A model generated the notes under the pieces. The model had not been told where the DNA came from. It searched no databases and worked only from the letters and a program-made list of their open reading frames with translations. Shown piece by piece: positions 1 to 7,574 of a stretch of DNA of 64,000 nt. The stretch spans positions 1 through 64,000 of the forward strand of contig NZ_JODC01000023.1 in NCBI RefSeq assembly GCF_000720765.1, written 5' to 3'. Position numbers and translations under genes: made by a program. The first letter of the stretch is position 1; each line of letters opens with the position of its first letter. The DNA is from Streptomyces sp. NRRL S-646. GTDB taxonomy: Bacteria > Actinomycetota > Actinomycetes > Streptomycetales > Streptomycetaceae.

Positions 1-1454
1 AACGACGCCAACCGACCCGCCTGACCGGCAAGCCCGTCCCCACCACGACCCGACACCACCCACGGCACCACACCACCAGCCCCGAACACCGGCGCAGCGG
101 CATCACCCCCGGACCCGACCGGGGGCACAACCGGAGGTTCCTCCAACACCACATGCGCATTGGTCCCCCCCATCCCGAAGGCGCTCACCCCAGCGATGAG
201 GGGCGCATCGGGGTTGGGCCAGGAGCCGGCGGTGTCCTGCACCCGCAGGTGGAGGGCATCGAGAGGGATGTCGGGGTGGGGCGTCTCGAAGTTGAGGCTG
301 GGTGGAAGTTCTCGGTGCTGGAGCGCCAGTACGGTCTTGAGCAGGCCGGCGATTCCGGCCGCGCCTTCCAGATGGCCCACGTTGGTCTTCACCGAGCCGA
401 CGCGCAGGGGCTGGTCGAGCGCCCTTCCTTCGCCCAGGGCGGCGCCGAGGGCGGCGGCCTCCACCGGGTCTCCGACCGGCGTTCCGGTTCCATGGAGTTC
501 GACGTACTGGATGTCATGCGGAGCCGCCCCGGCGTTGCGCAGGGCACGGCGGATGACGTCCTCCTGGGCGTGCGGATCCGGTGCCGTGAGCGTGTCGCCG
601 CCGCCGTCGTTGTTGACGGCGCTGCCACGGATGACGGCGCGGATGGGGTCGCCATCGGCGAGGGCCCGGTCGAGCGGCTTCAGTACGACGAGGCCTCCGC
701 CCTCCCCGCGGACGTAGCCGTTGGCGCGGGCGTCGAAGGTGTAGCAGCGGCCGTCGGGCGAGAGCGCCCCGAGACGGTGCGGGTACAGGCTGCTCTCCGG
801 GGCGAGTTGCAGATTGACACCGCCCGCGAGAGCGATGTCGCTGTCGCCGCTGCGCAGGCTCTCGCAGGCGAGGTGGAGGGCGACGAGGGAGGACGACTGC
901 GCCGAGTCGAGGGTGAGACTGGGGCCGCGCAGGCCGAGCAGGTAGGAGAGCCTGTTGGCGATGAGTGCACGGTGGGTTCCGGTGAAGGACTGGTGAGTGA
1001 CGCTCTCGGGTCCGAGCCCGTGGAGGAGGGTGGCGTAGTCGTCGTGGGCGGCCCCGATGAACACGCCGGTGCTGGTGGAACCGAGGTGTGCGGGGACGAT
1101 GCGGGAGTCCTCCAGGGCCTCCCAGGCGAGTTCGAGGGCGAGGCGCTGCTGGGGGTCCATGGTGTCGGCCTCGCGCGGCGCGACACCGAAGAAACCGGCG
1201 TCGAAACGGTCGACTTCGTCGAGGAATCCTCCCCAGTGGGGTGCTTCGTCATCGGACGCGTTCTCGACGGACGCGCCGGCGAGCCTCAGCCGGTCGGCGG
1301 GAGTGGGACGCACGGCACTGTCTCCGGCGCGCAGCAGGCGCCAGAGGCCCTCCGGGTTCGGGGCGCCGGGCAGGCGGCAGGCCAGGCCGATGACGGCGAT
1401 GGCACGCCGGGGCGCGGCGTTGAGCCCGTACCGAGTGCGTTCTGACTCGCTCAT
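1..1454 (-). CDS. Modular type I PKS, KSQ loading module (partial)
   Basis: First ~484 residues of a modular polyketide synthase, cut by the window edge. The ketosynthase fills residues ~18-430, opening with IAVIGLACRLPG and ending near GMGGTNAHVVLE; the KS-AT linker (PWVVSGR) follows. The nucleophile site reads DSAQSSSL, so Gln186 replaces Cys, while His321 (HGTGTP) and His361 (KTNVGHLEG) are present. This is the known KSQ signature of loading modules that decarboxylate malonyl- or methylmalonyl-ACP to make the starter unit. Only about 17 residues precede the KS and no docking helix is visible, which fits the first protein of an assembly line. The ATG start has GGAG 4 nt upstream. The AT and ACP domains and the extender specificity lie outside the window. 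Confidence 0.95.
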   Translation of the reverse strand, partial: MSESERTRYGLNAAPRRAIAVIGLACRLPGAPNPEGLWRLLRAGDSAVRPTPADRLRLAGASVENASDDEAPHWGGFLDEVDRFDAGFFGVAPREADTMDPQQRLALELAWEALEDSRIVPAHLGSTSTGVFIGAAHDDYATLLHGLGPESVTHQSFTGTHRALIANRLSYLLGLRGPSLTLDSAQSSSLVALHLACESLRSGDSDIALAGGVNLQLAPESSLYPHRLGALSPDGRCYTFDARANGYVRGEGGGLVVLKPLDRALADGDPIRAVIRGSAVNNDGGGDTLTAPDPHAQEDVIRRALRNAGAAPHDIQYVELHGTGTPVGDPVEAAALGAALGEGRALDQPLRVGSVKTNVGHLEGAAGIAGLLKTVLALQHRELPPSLNFETPHPDIPLDALHLRVQDTAGSWPNPDAPLIAGVSAFGMGGTNAHVVLEEPPVVPPVGSGGDAAAPVFGAGGVVPWVVSGRGGDGLAGQAGRLAS

Positions 1455-1623
1455 TCCACTCCACCAGCTTGTTGGCCCAGCCTGTGTGGACCGCAGACGT
1501 CGGGTACGGCGTGTGCACGGCATGCGTACGGTGCACGGCGTAGGTGACGGCCGTAGCCGCCGGGTCATGCGTCGGGCAGCGGATCACGGGGCCGCCCGGC
1601 TCCCCACGCTATGGGCGCATGGA

Positions 1624-1639
1624 CTAGGGCGGCCCCTAG
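1624..1639. promoter_or_regulatory. Putative PAS-LuxR (PimM-type) operator
   Basis: The sequence is CTAGGGCGGCCCCTAG: perfect 6-bp arms CTAGGG/CCCTAG around CGGC. The published PimM-family consensus is CTVGGGAWWTCCCBAG; all 12 arm positions fit and only the four central bases differ. It lies 170 bp upstream of the PKS start codon, and a PAS-LuxR gene is 1 kb away, so activation of the PKS by that regulator is a reasonable inference. Confidence 0.6.
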
Positions 1640-1737
1640 ATTCCCGCTGCGGCCCGGAGGTGCATCCGGAGTGCGAGGGGCTTTCTTCTGACGGTGTTTT
1701 CGGGAAACGCCCAGACATGGCGGGGAGGAGGCCGCCG

Positions 1738-1783
1738 GGTGTTGCGCTCGTGCGGCTTCTGCCTCCTGAATGAGCGCAACACC
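1738..1783. repeat. Inverted repeat, 12-bp perfect arms
   Basis: GGTGTTGCGCTC at 1738-1749 is perfectly complementary to GAGCGCAACACC at 1772-1783, with a 22-nt spacer. It ends 87 bp before the start of the small gene at 1871. It could be a bipartite operator, or a leader hairpin if transcription starts upstream of it. Confidence 0.6.
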
Positions 1784-1870
1784 GCTCGGGGGACCGCGGT
1801 GACGTGTCCGGGTCCGGGGCCGCCTTGCGCGGCGGCGTCCTGGCCCATCTGGAGAAGACGGAGGGAACGC

Positions 1871-2158
1871 ATGACGAACGCGGAGCTCGCGGACCTGCGC
1901 GATGCATTGATCAAGCTGCGCGGCAGCCTTGAATCACTGCGGCTGGCCAAGGGCGACTCACCATACGTCCGCCGGCTGATGAACGACCTCGACCGGTTTC
2001 AGTTGGACATGGAGGACGTCCCCGGGGCCGGAGTTCACCTGTCGGCGTTGCACCGCAGCAAGAGTGCGAGGGAGGTCGTCCGGATCAAGGACGGCCCTGA
2101 TGCGCACCTGCCGTGGCCGGACGCGGACGACGAGGGCATTGGTGGTCACCGCCGCTGA
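1871..2158 (+). CDS. Small protein of unknown function (95 aa)
   Basis: I do not recognise a family. The product is 95 residues, charged and mostly helical in appearance, with a leucine- and arginine-rich first half (ELADLRDALIKLRGSL, VRRLMNDLDRFQLDME) and a Pro/Asp-rich tail. It has no signal peptide or membrane segment. The start is the ATG at 1871, which has GGAGG 6 nt upstream; the longer in-frame extension upstream lacks a ribosome binding site and crosses the inverted repeat. It sits between the PKS gene and the PAS-LuxR regulator, so it may belong to the polyketide cluster, but no function can be assigned. Confidence 0.75.
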   Translation: MTNAELADLRDALIKLRGSLESLRLAKGDSPYVRRLMNDLDRFQLDMEDVPGAGVHLSALHRSKSAREVVRIKDGPDAHLPWPDADDEGIGGHRR

Positions 2159-2203
2159 GGTGCGGGCACCGCCTCGGTGACTCCACCCGGGCGGCCATGG
2201 AAA

Positions 2204-2239
2204 ACGCCGGACTTCCCGGCGCGGCCAGGAGTCCGGCGT
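2204..2239. terminator. Bidirectional hairpin terminator
   Basis: Perfect 10-bp arms ACGCCGGACT (2204-2213) and AGTCCGGCGT (2230-2239) with a 16-nt GC-rich loop. It lies between two convergent genes (stops at 2158 and 2261). There is no U-tract, as is usual in Streptomyces. Confidence 0.7.
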
Positions 2240-2260
2240 CGACACCGGGTGTGGGGCGGG

Positions 2261-2947
2261 TCACTTCACGAAGTCGGGTACGGCACGGGGCGGCCAGCTG
2301 CCGACCGTGAGGACACCCATCGAGTAGGCGCGGGAGACGAGCGCGGCACGGTTGGGGGCCTTGAACCGGCGCAGCATCAGCCCCACGTGGTATTCCACGC
2401 CTTGGCGGCTGAGATAGAGACGTGAGGCCATCTGCACGGTCGAGGCGCCGGTGGCGACGCCCTCCAGAATGCGGGCATCCAGCGCCGTGAGCATCGGCCC
2501 CGGCTTGGCGGGCCCCTCCGCCGCCTCGGCCGGCTCGTCCTCCGGGCTCATCAGGAGGACGACACCGGAAAGGTCGTCCCTCTCGCCCTTCACAGCGATG
2601 CCGGTGATCTCCGCCGAGAAGACCCGGTCGTGGCCGCGCATTGCGACCACGCGCTCGACGAAGCGGCTGCCATGACCGTCGGACAGACGTGTGAAGTGTT
2701 TCGGGAGGATGTTGCGCGCGCTCGGATGCAGGACGTCGTAGATGCTGCGTCCGCAGATCTCCGTCGAGGAGCGGGCGACATGACGGAAGAAGTCGGCGTT
2801 CGCCGCTTCTATCCTGAGACCGGCGTCCAGGCTCGCCATGCAGGTGACATGCTGCGGGGCACTGGGCCGCCGCTCTCCACGACGGACGTTGCGCGGGAAT
2901 TCCGAATGGCCGCTGACCATGGCCGGACGATCGACGTGGGGGAGCAT
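2261..2947 (-). CDS. PAS-LuxR family transcriptional regulator
   Basis: A 228-residue regulator with a PAS sensor domain (about residues 38-130, from ASLDAGLRIEAANADFFR through SGVVLLMSP) and a C-terminal LuxR helix-turn-helix (about 155-215, LDARILEGVATGAST...SRLYLSRQGVEYHVGLMLRRF). This is the architecture of PimM, AmphRIV and NysRIV, cluster-situated activators of polyketide genes. The ATG at 2947 was chosen because AGGAG lies 9 nt upstream; a GTG at 2974 would place that site inside the gene, and an ATG at 2839 would give the ~192-residue size usual for the family but has no ribosome site. It probably acts at the CTAGGG-N4-CCCTAG site upstream of the PKS. Confidence 0.9.
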   Translation of the reverse strand: MLPHVDRPAMVSGHSEFPRNVRRGERRPSAPQHVTCMASLDAGLRIEAANADFFRHVARSSTEICGRSIYDVLHPSARNILPKHFTRLSDGHGSRFVERVVAMRGHDRVFSAEITGIAVKGERDDLSGVVLLMSPEDEPAEAAEGPAKPGPMLTALDARILEGVATGASTVQMASRLYLSRQGVEYHVGLMLRRFKAPNRAALVSRAYSMGVLTVGSWPPRAVPDFVK

Positions 2948-3585
2948 CGAATTTTTCTCCTGAGCGGTCAACACGGGAAATTAATTTCGACTGCGCGGAA
3001 CAGAAAACAGAAGACCTTGCGATAAATGGTCGATTATTTTCTGCCCCGCTGTCGGCGACATTAGGTGGGCCGCATTCCGGTGTCAACGATGACCAGGACC
3101 GGCGGGGAAACACTGCGGTACCCCCGCCGAGTGGGTTCGGTCATCGCGCGTAGAAATGGTTCGGCAGGGACGGTTCGGTACGGTCACATCTGCACCGGCC
3201 GGGCAACTTGCACACCCCCGGGCCCCTGCGTTGCGGCGCCACGGCACGCGAAGGGGGAGTCGAACGACCGTAACCCGACCGTCCACGTGCTGAAACGCCA
3301 CAGGCACCGCACCCCGACCATCGTCAATAACGGCCCGATAACGATGTCGGCCCCTTGGTTTACCTCTGCGGGAAGTGGGAAATGGGCCGCCGCAACCGGC
3401 CGCGCGGGGCGGCAGTCACGAATTCCCCTTCGGCTCCTCGCCCGTTCAGGAGGCGGGAAAACATGCCGCTCTCGCCCGCCGTCCTTCTTTACCCTTTCAC
3501 GCGAAAGAAAACTGTTCCGTCGTGGGGACGCAAGGAAAAGCAGGGAAGCACCCTGACTTTCAGGTCTCATTGACCGCCCTTGAGT
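2948..3585. other. Gene-poor region upstream of the PAS-LuxR gene
   Basis: 638 bases with no convincing gene. The part next to the regulator is unusually AT-rich for this genome and contains the perfect 12-bp palindrome GAAATTAATTTC (2977-2988) in the regulator leader. Further out, GGTTCGG occurs three times (3134, 3158, 3172). The rightward frame 3065-3556 lacks a ribosome site and resembles no family. The region probably marks the edge of the polyketide cluster. Confidence 0.6.
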
Positions 3586-4250
3586 TCAGAGCCGGTGATC
3601 CGCGCCCCGCACCGCCACCAGCCCCGACTCATACGCGAACACCACCAACTGCGCCCGATCCCGCGCCCCCAGCTTCGTCATCGCACGGCTGATGTGGGTC
3701 TTCGCCGTGAACGGGCTGATCACCATGTGCTCGGCGATCTCCTCGTTCGTCAGACCTCTCGCGGCCAGGGCCGTCACCTCGCGTTCGCGGCGGGTCAGGC
3801 ATTCCAGGCCGGGGGGCGTCGCGCGGTCCGGTGGGCGGGAGACGAACTCACCGATCAGGGTGCGGGTGACCGAGGGGGACAGCAGGGCCTCGCCCCGCGC
3901 CACCACCTCGATCGCCTCGAGCAGGTCGGCGGGTTCGGTGTCCTTCAGCAGGAAGCCGCTGGCACCTGCCCGCAGGGCCTCGAAGACGTACTCGTTGAGG
4001 CCGTAGTTCGTCAGGATCACCACGCGGACCGCCGACAGGGCGGGTTCCGCCGCGATCCGCCGCGCCGCCTCTATGCCCGACATCACCGGCATCTGTACGT
4101 CGATCAGCGCGATGTCGGGGATCCGGGCGCGGATCAGCTCCAGGCCCTGTTCCCCGTCCGCCGCCTCTCCCACCACCTTCGACGCCGTCCTCGGCCTCCA
4201 GGAGCGCCCGGAAGCCCGCCCGCATCAGCGCCTGGTCGTCGACGAGCGCG
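3586..4250 (-). pseudogene. NarL-type response regulator, 5' truncated and frameshifted
   Basis: The readable part (3586-4176) covers most of a receiver domain (PDIALIDVQMPVMSG with the phosphoacceptor Asp; ILTNYG; LLKDTEPADLL) and a complete LuxR/NarL helix-turn-helix (LTRREREVTALAARGLTNEEIAEHM). The preceding ALVDDQALMRAGFRALLEAEDG is in another frame, separated by one extra base near 4176-4183. Similarity to the intact regulator at 55777-56454 (about 90% by eye) stops abruptly at about 4250, just before the start codon would be reached. Beyond lies the C-terminal end of a serine recombinase. The upstream histidine kinase found with the intact copy is missing here. This looks like a regulator gene disrupted by an integrative element. 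Confidence 0.85.
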
Positions 4251-4302
4251 CGGGCTGGTGGCGTTTGGGCCAGCAGCCCGGGAACGGTCCGGAGACGGCC
4301 GC

Positions 4303-5564
4303 TCAGCGACTCGCCGGGGTCACGTCGCGCCCGTCGGCGTCCACCCACCTGAACCGGTCGGTGACGTTCGGCGAGGCGCTGGCGGACACCTGCTTGACCC
4401 GCACTTGTCCGAGGACGTCAGGCGCCAGCAGCATGCAGGCGATGGAGCGCTGCTCCTCCACGGGCGTGGCGTCCCAGCGCTGCTCGACGTCGGGCCCGTA
4501 GTCGAACAGGGCCGCCAGCGGCGAGGGGATGGGCGCCAGCTCCGCCTCGCGGGTCTCCAGCTCGCGGATCTCCCCGCTCAGCCTCTCGATCTTGCGGCCG
4601 ATGAGCCGCGCCTCGGCCGGGGTCTCGGGGTCCTCGCCCTCGAACGCCTCCAACTGGCTCTGCTTCAGGATCAGTTCGGCCTGCACGGTAGCCAGCTCCG
4701 TGCCGCCGTCCTGCGGCGTGACGTCCTGGTAGACGTCCGGTCGGGCCAGGTACCCGAGCACGACCGCACGGAGCACGCGGTCCGTGTCCTCCTTGTTGAT
4801 GCGGGTGCAGCCCTTGCCGTGGCACTGGTAGGCCGGCGCCGTCACGGGGGCGTCGCAGACGTCGCACACGTGCGCGCCGCTGAAGGCGTGCAGGGCACCG
4901 CCGGAGAAGTTGGTGCGCCGGTCACCGTCCTTGAGGATGTCCTGCACCTCCCGCTCGACGGCGGCCATGGAGTGCCAGGCCCGGATGCGGAAGAACAGCT
5001 CGATGACGGCCTGCGCCTCGTCGCGCTTGGGCATCTGCTCGGTGGGGCGCATGACCCGGCGGCCACTGGCGTCCTGAACACGCTCGTAGTCGCGCTCGTA
5101 GCCGAAGGGGCACACGCCGTGGCCCCTGGCTCCGCCGGGGTGGTTGAGGTTGGTCTTCACGCCGCGCGTGACCCTTTTGTGGGTCTTGTAGCTCTCGTAC
5201 TCGGAGTCGACCGCGTCCAGCAGCAGCGTCCGCCGGTCGTTGCCGTTGCGGGGGTCGAGGATGCGCTCGCGGGTCTGCATGTAGAAGCGCACGCCCTTCT
5301 CCTCGCACAGGTCGAGCAGCGTCACCCACTCGCCGGTCTTCCGGCTGCCGCGCGAGGACTCCCACAGCCACAGCGGGTCGGCGCCGAACTGGCGTAGCGG
5401 CTGGCGGAGCCGATGTTGTCGGGCTTGCCGAGGATGATGCCGAGGTCGGCGGCCGTCCTGGAGTGCTCCGCGTGCTGCTGCTCGGGGCTGCGCTCGGTGC
5501 CCGGCGTATCGACGCTGACGCGGAGGTACTCGCGGGCGGTGAGCGCTGCTGTGGCGGTGGTCAT
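4303..5564 (-). pseudogene. Large serine recombinase (integrase), frameshifted
   Basis: The N-terminus (REYLRVSVDTPGTERSPEQQ, with the likely catalytic Ser in RVS) is read from 5564 to about 5396. Then the frame changes and similarity resumes with FGADPLWLWESSRGSRKTGEW, SEYESYKTHKR, GVCPFGYERDYE, a zinc ribbon (CDVC...CHGKGC) and a coiled coil rich in Glu/Leu before the stop at 4303. Compared with family members, roughly 20 residues are missing between GSASRYA and FGAD, so a small out-of-frame deletion probably removed part of the catalytic domain. Such enzymes integrate phages and ICEs at att sites, and the adjacent truncated response regulator marks the likely target. The enzyme is presumably dead. 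Confidence 0.85.
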
Positions 5565-5626
5565 CGGTCCTCCCCTGGGTCACTTCCTGACCCCTTCCTG
5601 GGTAGCGCCAAGAACGGGGTTTCAGC

Positions 5627-5927
5627 GTGTACGGCGCGATGTGGGCAGCGGCGCTGATCGCGGCGGCGTTCACTGCGCCCACCGTGCGGCACGCGGTCGA
5701 CCAGGCCCTGGCCGTCATCCCGGCGAGCAGCCGGCTCGCCCGTACCGTGCGGCGGGTCGTCTCCCTCCACGACACGCGGATGACCTGGGAGGACACGCTC
5801 ACGACGGTCGGCGCAGTGGAAGGAGCCGCTGGAGGACACCGTCCGCAGCGCGGTGTTCGGCTTCGACGGGGTGCGCATCAGCGAACTGGCGGAGCGGACG
5901 GTGCAGCTGGCGGAGGCGGAGATCTAA
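5627..5927 (+). pseudogene. Split small ORF, probable remnant of the integrated element
   Basis: A reading frame from GTG 5627 (MYGAMWAAALIAAAFTAPTV, hydrophobic start, then ...LHDTRMTWEDTL) runs to about 5810. Coding character then continues in the +1 frame (AQWKEPLEDTVRSAVFGFDG, ELAERTVQLAEAEI) to a TAA at 5925-5927. No single frame covers both halves, so a one-base change has probably broken the gene. No family was recognised. Its place directly behind the recombinase suggests it belonged to the same mobile element. Confidence 0.45.
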
Positions 5928-6011
5928 CCGAGGGCCGAGACTGGTCTGTCACTTGCCCGGCCTGGCAAGTGAGGGCGAGAGGCGACTGCGCGAGCTGGTT
6001 ACCCTTCCTGG

Positions 6012-6506
6012 ATGACCTCCACGCCAGACTTCGCCACGTACCTCGCCGGCCTGCCCCGCATTCTCGCCGGGGCCGCCGCCCTCTTCCGTGACGCCGAGGG
6101 CCGGGTGCTGCTCGTCGAGCCCAACTACCGTGAGGGCTGGGCGCTGCCGGGCGGCACGATCGAGTCCGACGACGGCGAGACCCCGCGCCAGGGCGCGCGC
6201 CGCGAGACGCTCGAGGAGATCGGTCTCGACCGCGAACTGGGCCCGCTGCTCGCGGTCGACTGGGTGTACAAGCCGAGCTGGCCGCCACTGGTGGCCTACC
6301 TGTACGACGGCGGTGTCCTCGACGAGGACGATCTCAAGGCGATCCGCCTCCAGGAGGAGGAACTGCTGTCCTGGCGCCTCGTGCCCCGCGAGGAGCTCGA
6401 CGACTACCTGCTGGGCACCCTCGGCCATCGCGTCCGGGTCGCCCTGGACGTCCTCGCGGAGGGTTCGGGCACGGCCGAGCTGGAGAACGGACAGCGGGTG
6501 GCCTGA
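6012..6506 (+). CDS. Nudix hydrolase
   Basis: A 164-residue Nudix-fold protein that would hydrolyse a nucleoside diphosphate linked to another group; the substrate cannot be told from sequence. The Nudix box is visible at about residues 47-72 (GGTIESDDGE...RRETLEEIGL), with the REx2EExG metal-binding core intact and a two-residue longer first loop than the textbook pattern. The protein is short and single-domain, without signal peptide. It is the first intact gene after the decayed integrase region and faces the convergent VapB-like gene 12 bp downstream. Confidence 0.9.
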   Translation: MTSTPDFATYLAGLPRILAGAAALFRDAEGRVLLVEPNYREGWALPGGTIESDDGETPRQGARRETLEEIGLDRELGPLLAVDWVYKPSWPPLVAYLYDGGVLDEDDLKAIRLQEEELLSWRLVPREELDDYLLGTLGHRVRVALDVLAEGSGTAELENGQRVA

Positions 6507-6518
6507 CCGGGCGTCGGC

Positions 6519-6719
6519 TCACCCCTCGGGGTCGCGGGGCTTGACGTGCACCTCGTGCAGCCCCTCGTCGCGCGCGGCAACCCGGGCCTCGGTCCGGTGG
6601 CCGCGCTCGATGTAGTCGCGGACTACGAGCTCGACGGCGTCCTGAGGGCTGCCGACACCCGCGAGGACCATGACTTCCACGACGAGTTCGGCATCGAGCG
6701 AGACGGTGACCATGGCCAT
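6519..6719 (-). CDS. VapB-like antitoxin family protein (orphan)
   Basis: A 66-residue protein with an N-terminal ribbon-helix-helix-like segment (VTVSLDAELVVEVMVLAGVGS, DAVELVVRDYIERG) and a charged tail, similar in layout to type II VapB antitoxins. A typical VapC PIN-domain toxin would be encoded directly downstream on the same strand; instead the next gene is the convergent Nudix gene, so no partner is present. ATG 6719 and ATG 6713 are both possible starts and neither has a strong ribosome site. It is divergently arranged with the sirtuin gene and could regulate itself, but this is inference. Confidence 0.65.
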   Translation of the reverse strand: MAMVTVSLDAELVVEVMVLAGVGSPQDAVELVVRDYIERGHRTEARVAARDEGLHEVHVKPRDPEG

Positions 6720-6795
6720 GGCCGGAACCTAGCACTGGACGGCGCGCACGAATATCCGTTCGCCCCACCCGGTCCGCCGTCCTACCCTCGGTGCC

Positions 6796-7533
6796 ATGAG
6801 CAAGCCCCTCGTCGCGATCCTCAGCGGTGCCGGTATCTCGACGGACTCCGGAATCCCCGACTACCGCGGCCCGAACGGGCTGTGGCGGAAGGATCCCGAG
6901 GCCGAGAAGCTCGTGACGTACGAGTACTACATGGGCGATCCGGAGATCCGGCGGCGGTCGTGGCAGATGCGGCGCAAGAACCGGACTCTGAAGGCCGAGC
7001 CGAACGCCGCGCACCGGGCCGTGGCGGAGTTGGAGCGGTCCGGGGTGCCCGTGCGTGTGATCACGCAGAACGTCGACGGGCTGCATCAGCTCGCCGGGTT
7101 GGCTGCCCGCAAGGTGCTCGAACTGCACGGCTCAGCGCGGAGTTTCGTGTGCACCGGGTGTCATGCGCGCGGGCCGATGGAGGATGCGCTCGCCCGGGTC
7201 GAGGCCGGGGAGGACGACCCGGCGTGCCTGGAGTGCGGGGGCATTCTCAAGTCGGCGACGGTGATGTTCGGCGAGCGGCTCGACCCGGTGGTCCTCGGTG
7301 AGGCTCTCGCCATCACCAAGGCCTGCTCCGTGTTCGTCGCCGTCGGCACCAGCCTGCAGGTGCAGCCCGCGGCCGGACTCGCCGGCATCGCCGCGGACCA
7401 CGGCGCACGGCTCGTCATCGTCAACGCCGACCCGACGCCGTACGACGACCGGGCCGACGAAGTGATCCACGAACCCATCGGCACCGCGCTGCCCGAACTC
7501 CTGGACCGGCTGAACGCGGAGAGCCGCAGCTAG
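6796..7533 (+). CDS. cobB: Sir2-family NAD-dependent protein deacylase
   Basis: A 245-residue sirtuin that removes acyl groups from lysines at the expense of NAD, giving O-acyl-ADP-ribose and nicotinamide. Visible motifs are GAGIS near the N-terminus, TQNVDGLH, the catalytic His111 in ELHGS, a zinc site C119-x2-C122...C144-x2-C147, FGERL, and VGTSLQVQPA of the Rossmann fold. The length and order match bacterial CobB-type enzymes. It is cytoplasmic. The gene stands alone between a divergent VapB-like gene and a convergent serine hydrolase. Its probable targets, such as acyl-CoA synthetases, are family knowledge and not shown here. Confidence 0.95.
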   Translation: MSKPLVAILSGAGISTDSGIPDYRGPNGLWRKDPEAEKLVTYEYYMGDPEIRRRSWQMRRKNRTLKAEPNAAHRAVAELERSGVPVRVITQNVDGLHQLAGLAARKVLELHGSARSFVCTGCHARGPMEDALARVEAGEDDPACLECGGILKSATVMFGERLDPVVLGEALAITKACSVFVAVGTSLQVQPAAGLAGIAADHGARLVIVNADPTPYDDRADEVIHEPIGTALPELLDRLNAESRS

Positions 7534-7574
7534 GGCCGGGGCCGCCGTCCGGCGCGTCTACGACGGACGCCGTG

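Larger units (their letters stand above)
1455..1870. other. Divergent promoter region of the PKS cluster edge
   Basis: 416 bases without a credible gene, between the leftward PKS gene and the rightward small gene. It holds a 16-bp dyad matching PAS-LuxR operators (1624-1639) and a longer inverted repeat with 12-bp arms (1738-1783). Open frames crossing it have no coding character. Confidence 0.7.

Noticed and set aside
153..1445. 430-residue rightward ORF across the PKS gene
   Set aside because: It is the antisense shadow of the ketosynthase, whose reading frame has all KS motifs; the rightward product is low-complexity.
3065..3556. 163-residue rightward ORF upstream of the PAS-LuxR gene
   Set aside because: No ribosome site, no family resemblance and Arg/Thr-rich composition; treated as non-coding.
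5784..5927. Independent small gene in the +1 frame behind the recombinase
   Set aside because: The frame has no start codon with a ribosome site; it reads as the second half of a frameshifted gene.
3586..6000. Complete prophage or ICE
   Set aside because: Only a broken recombinase and one split ORF are present; no structural, replication or transfer genes follow.
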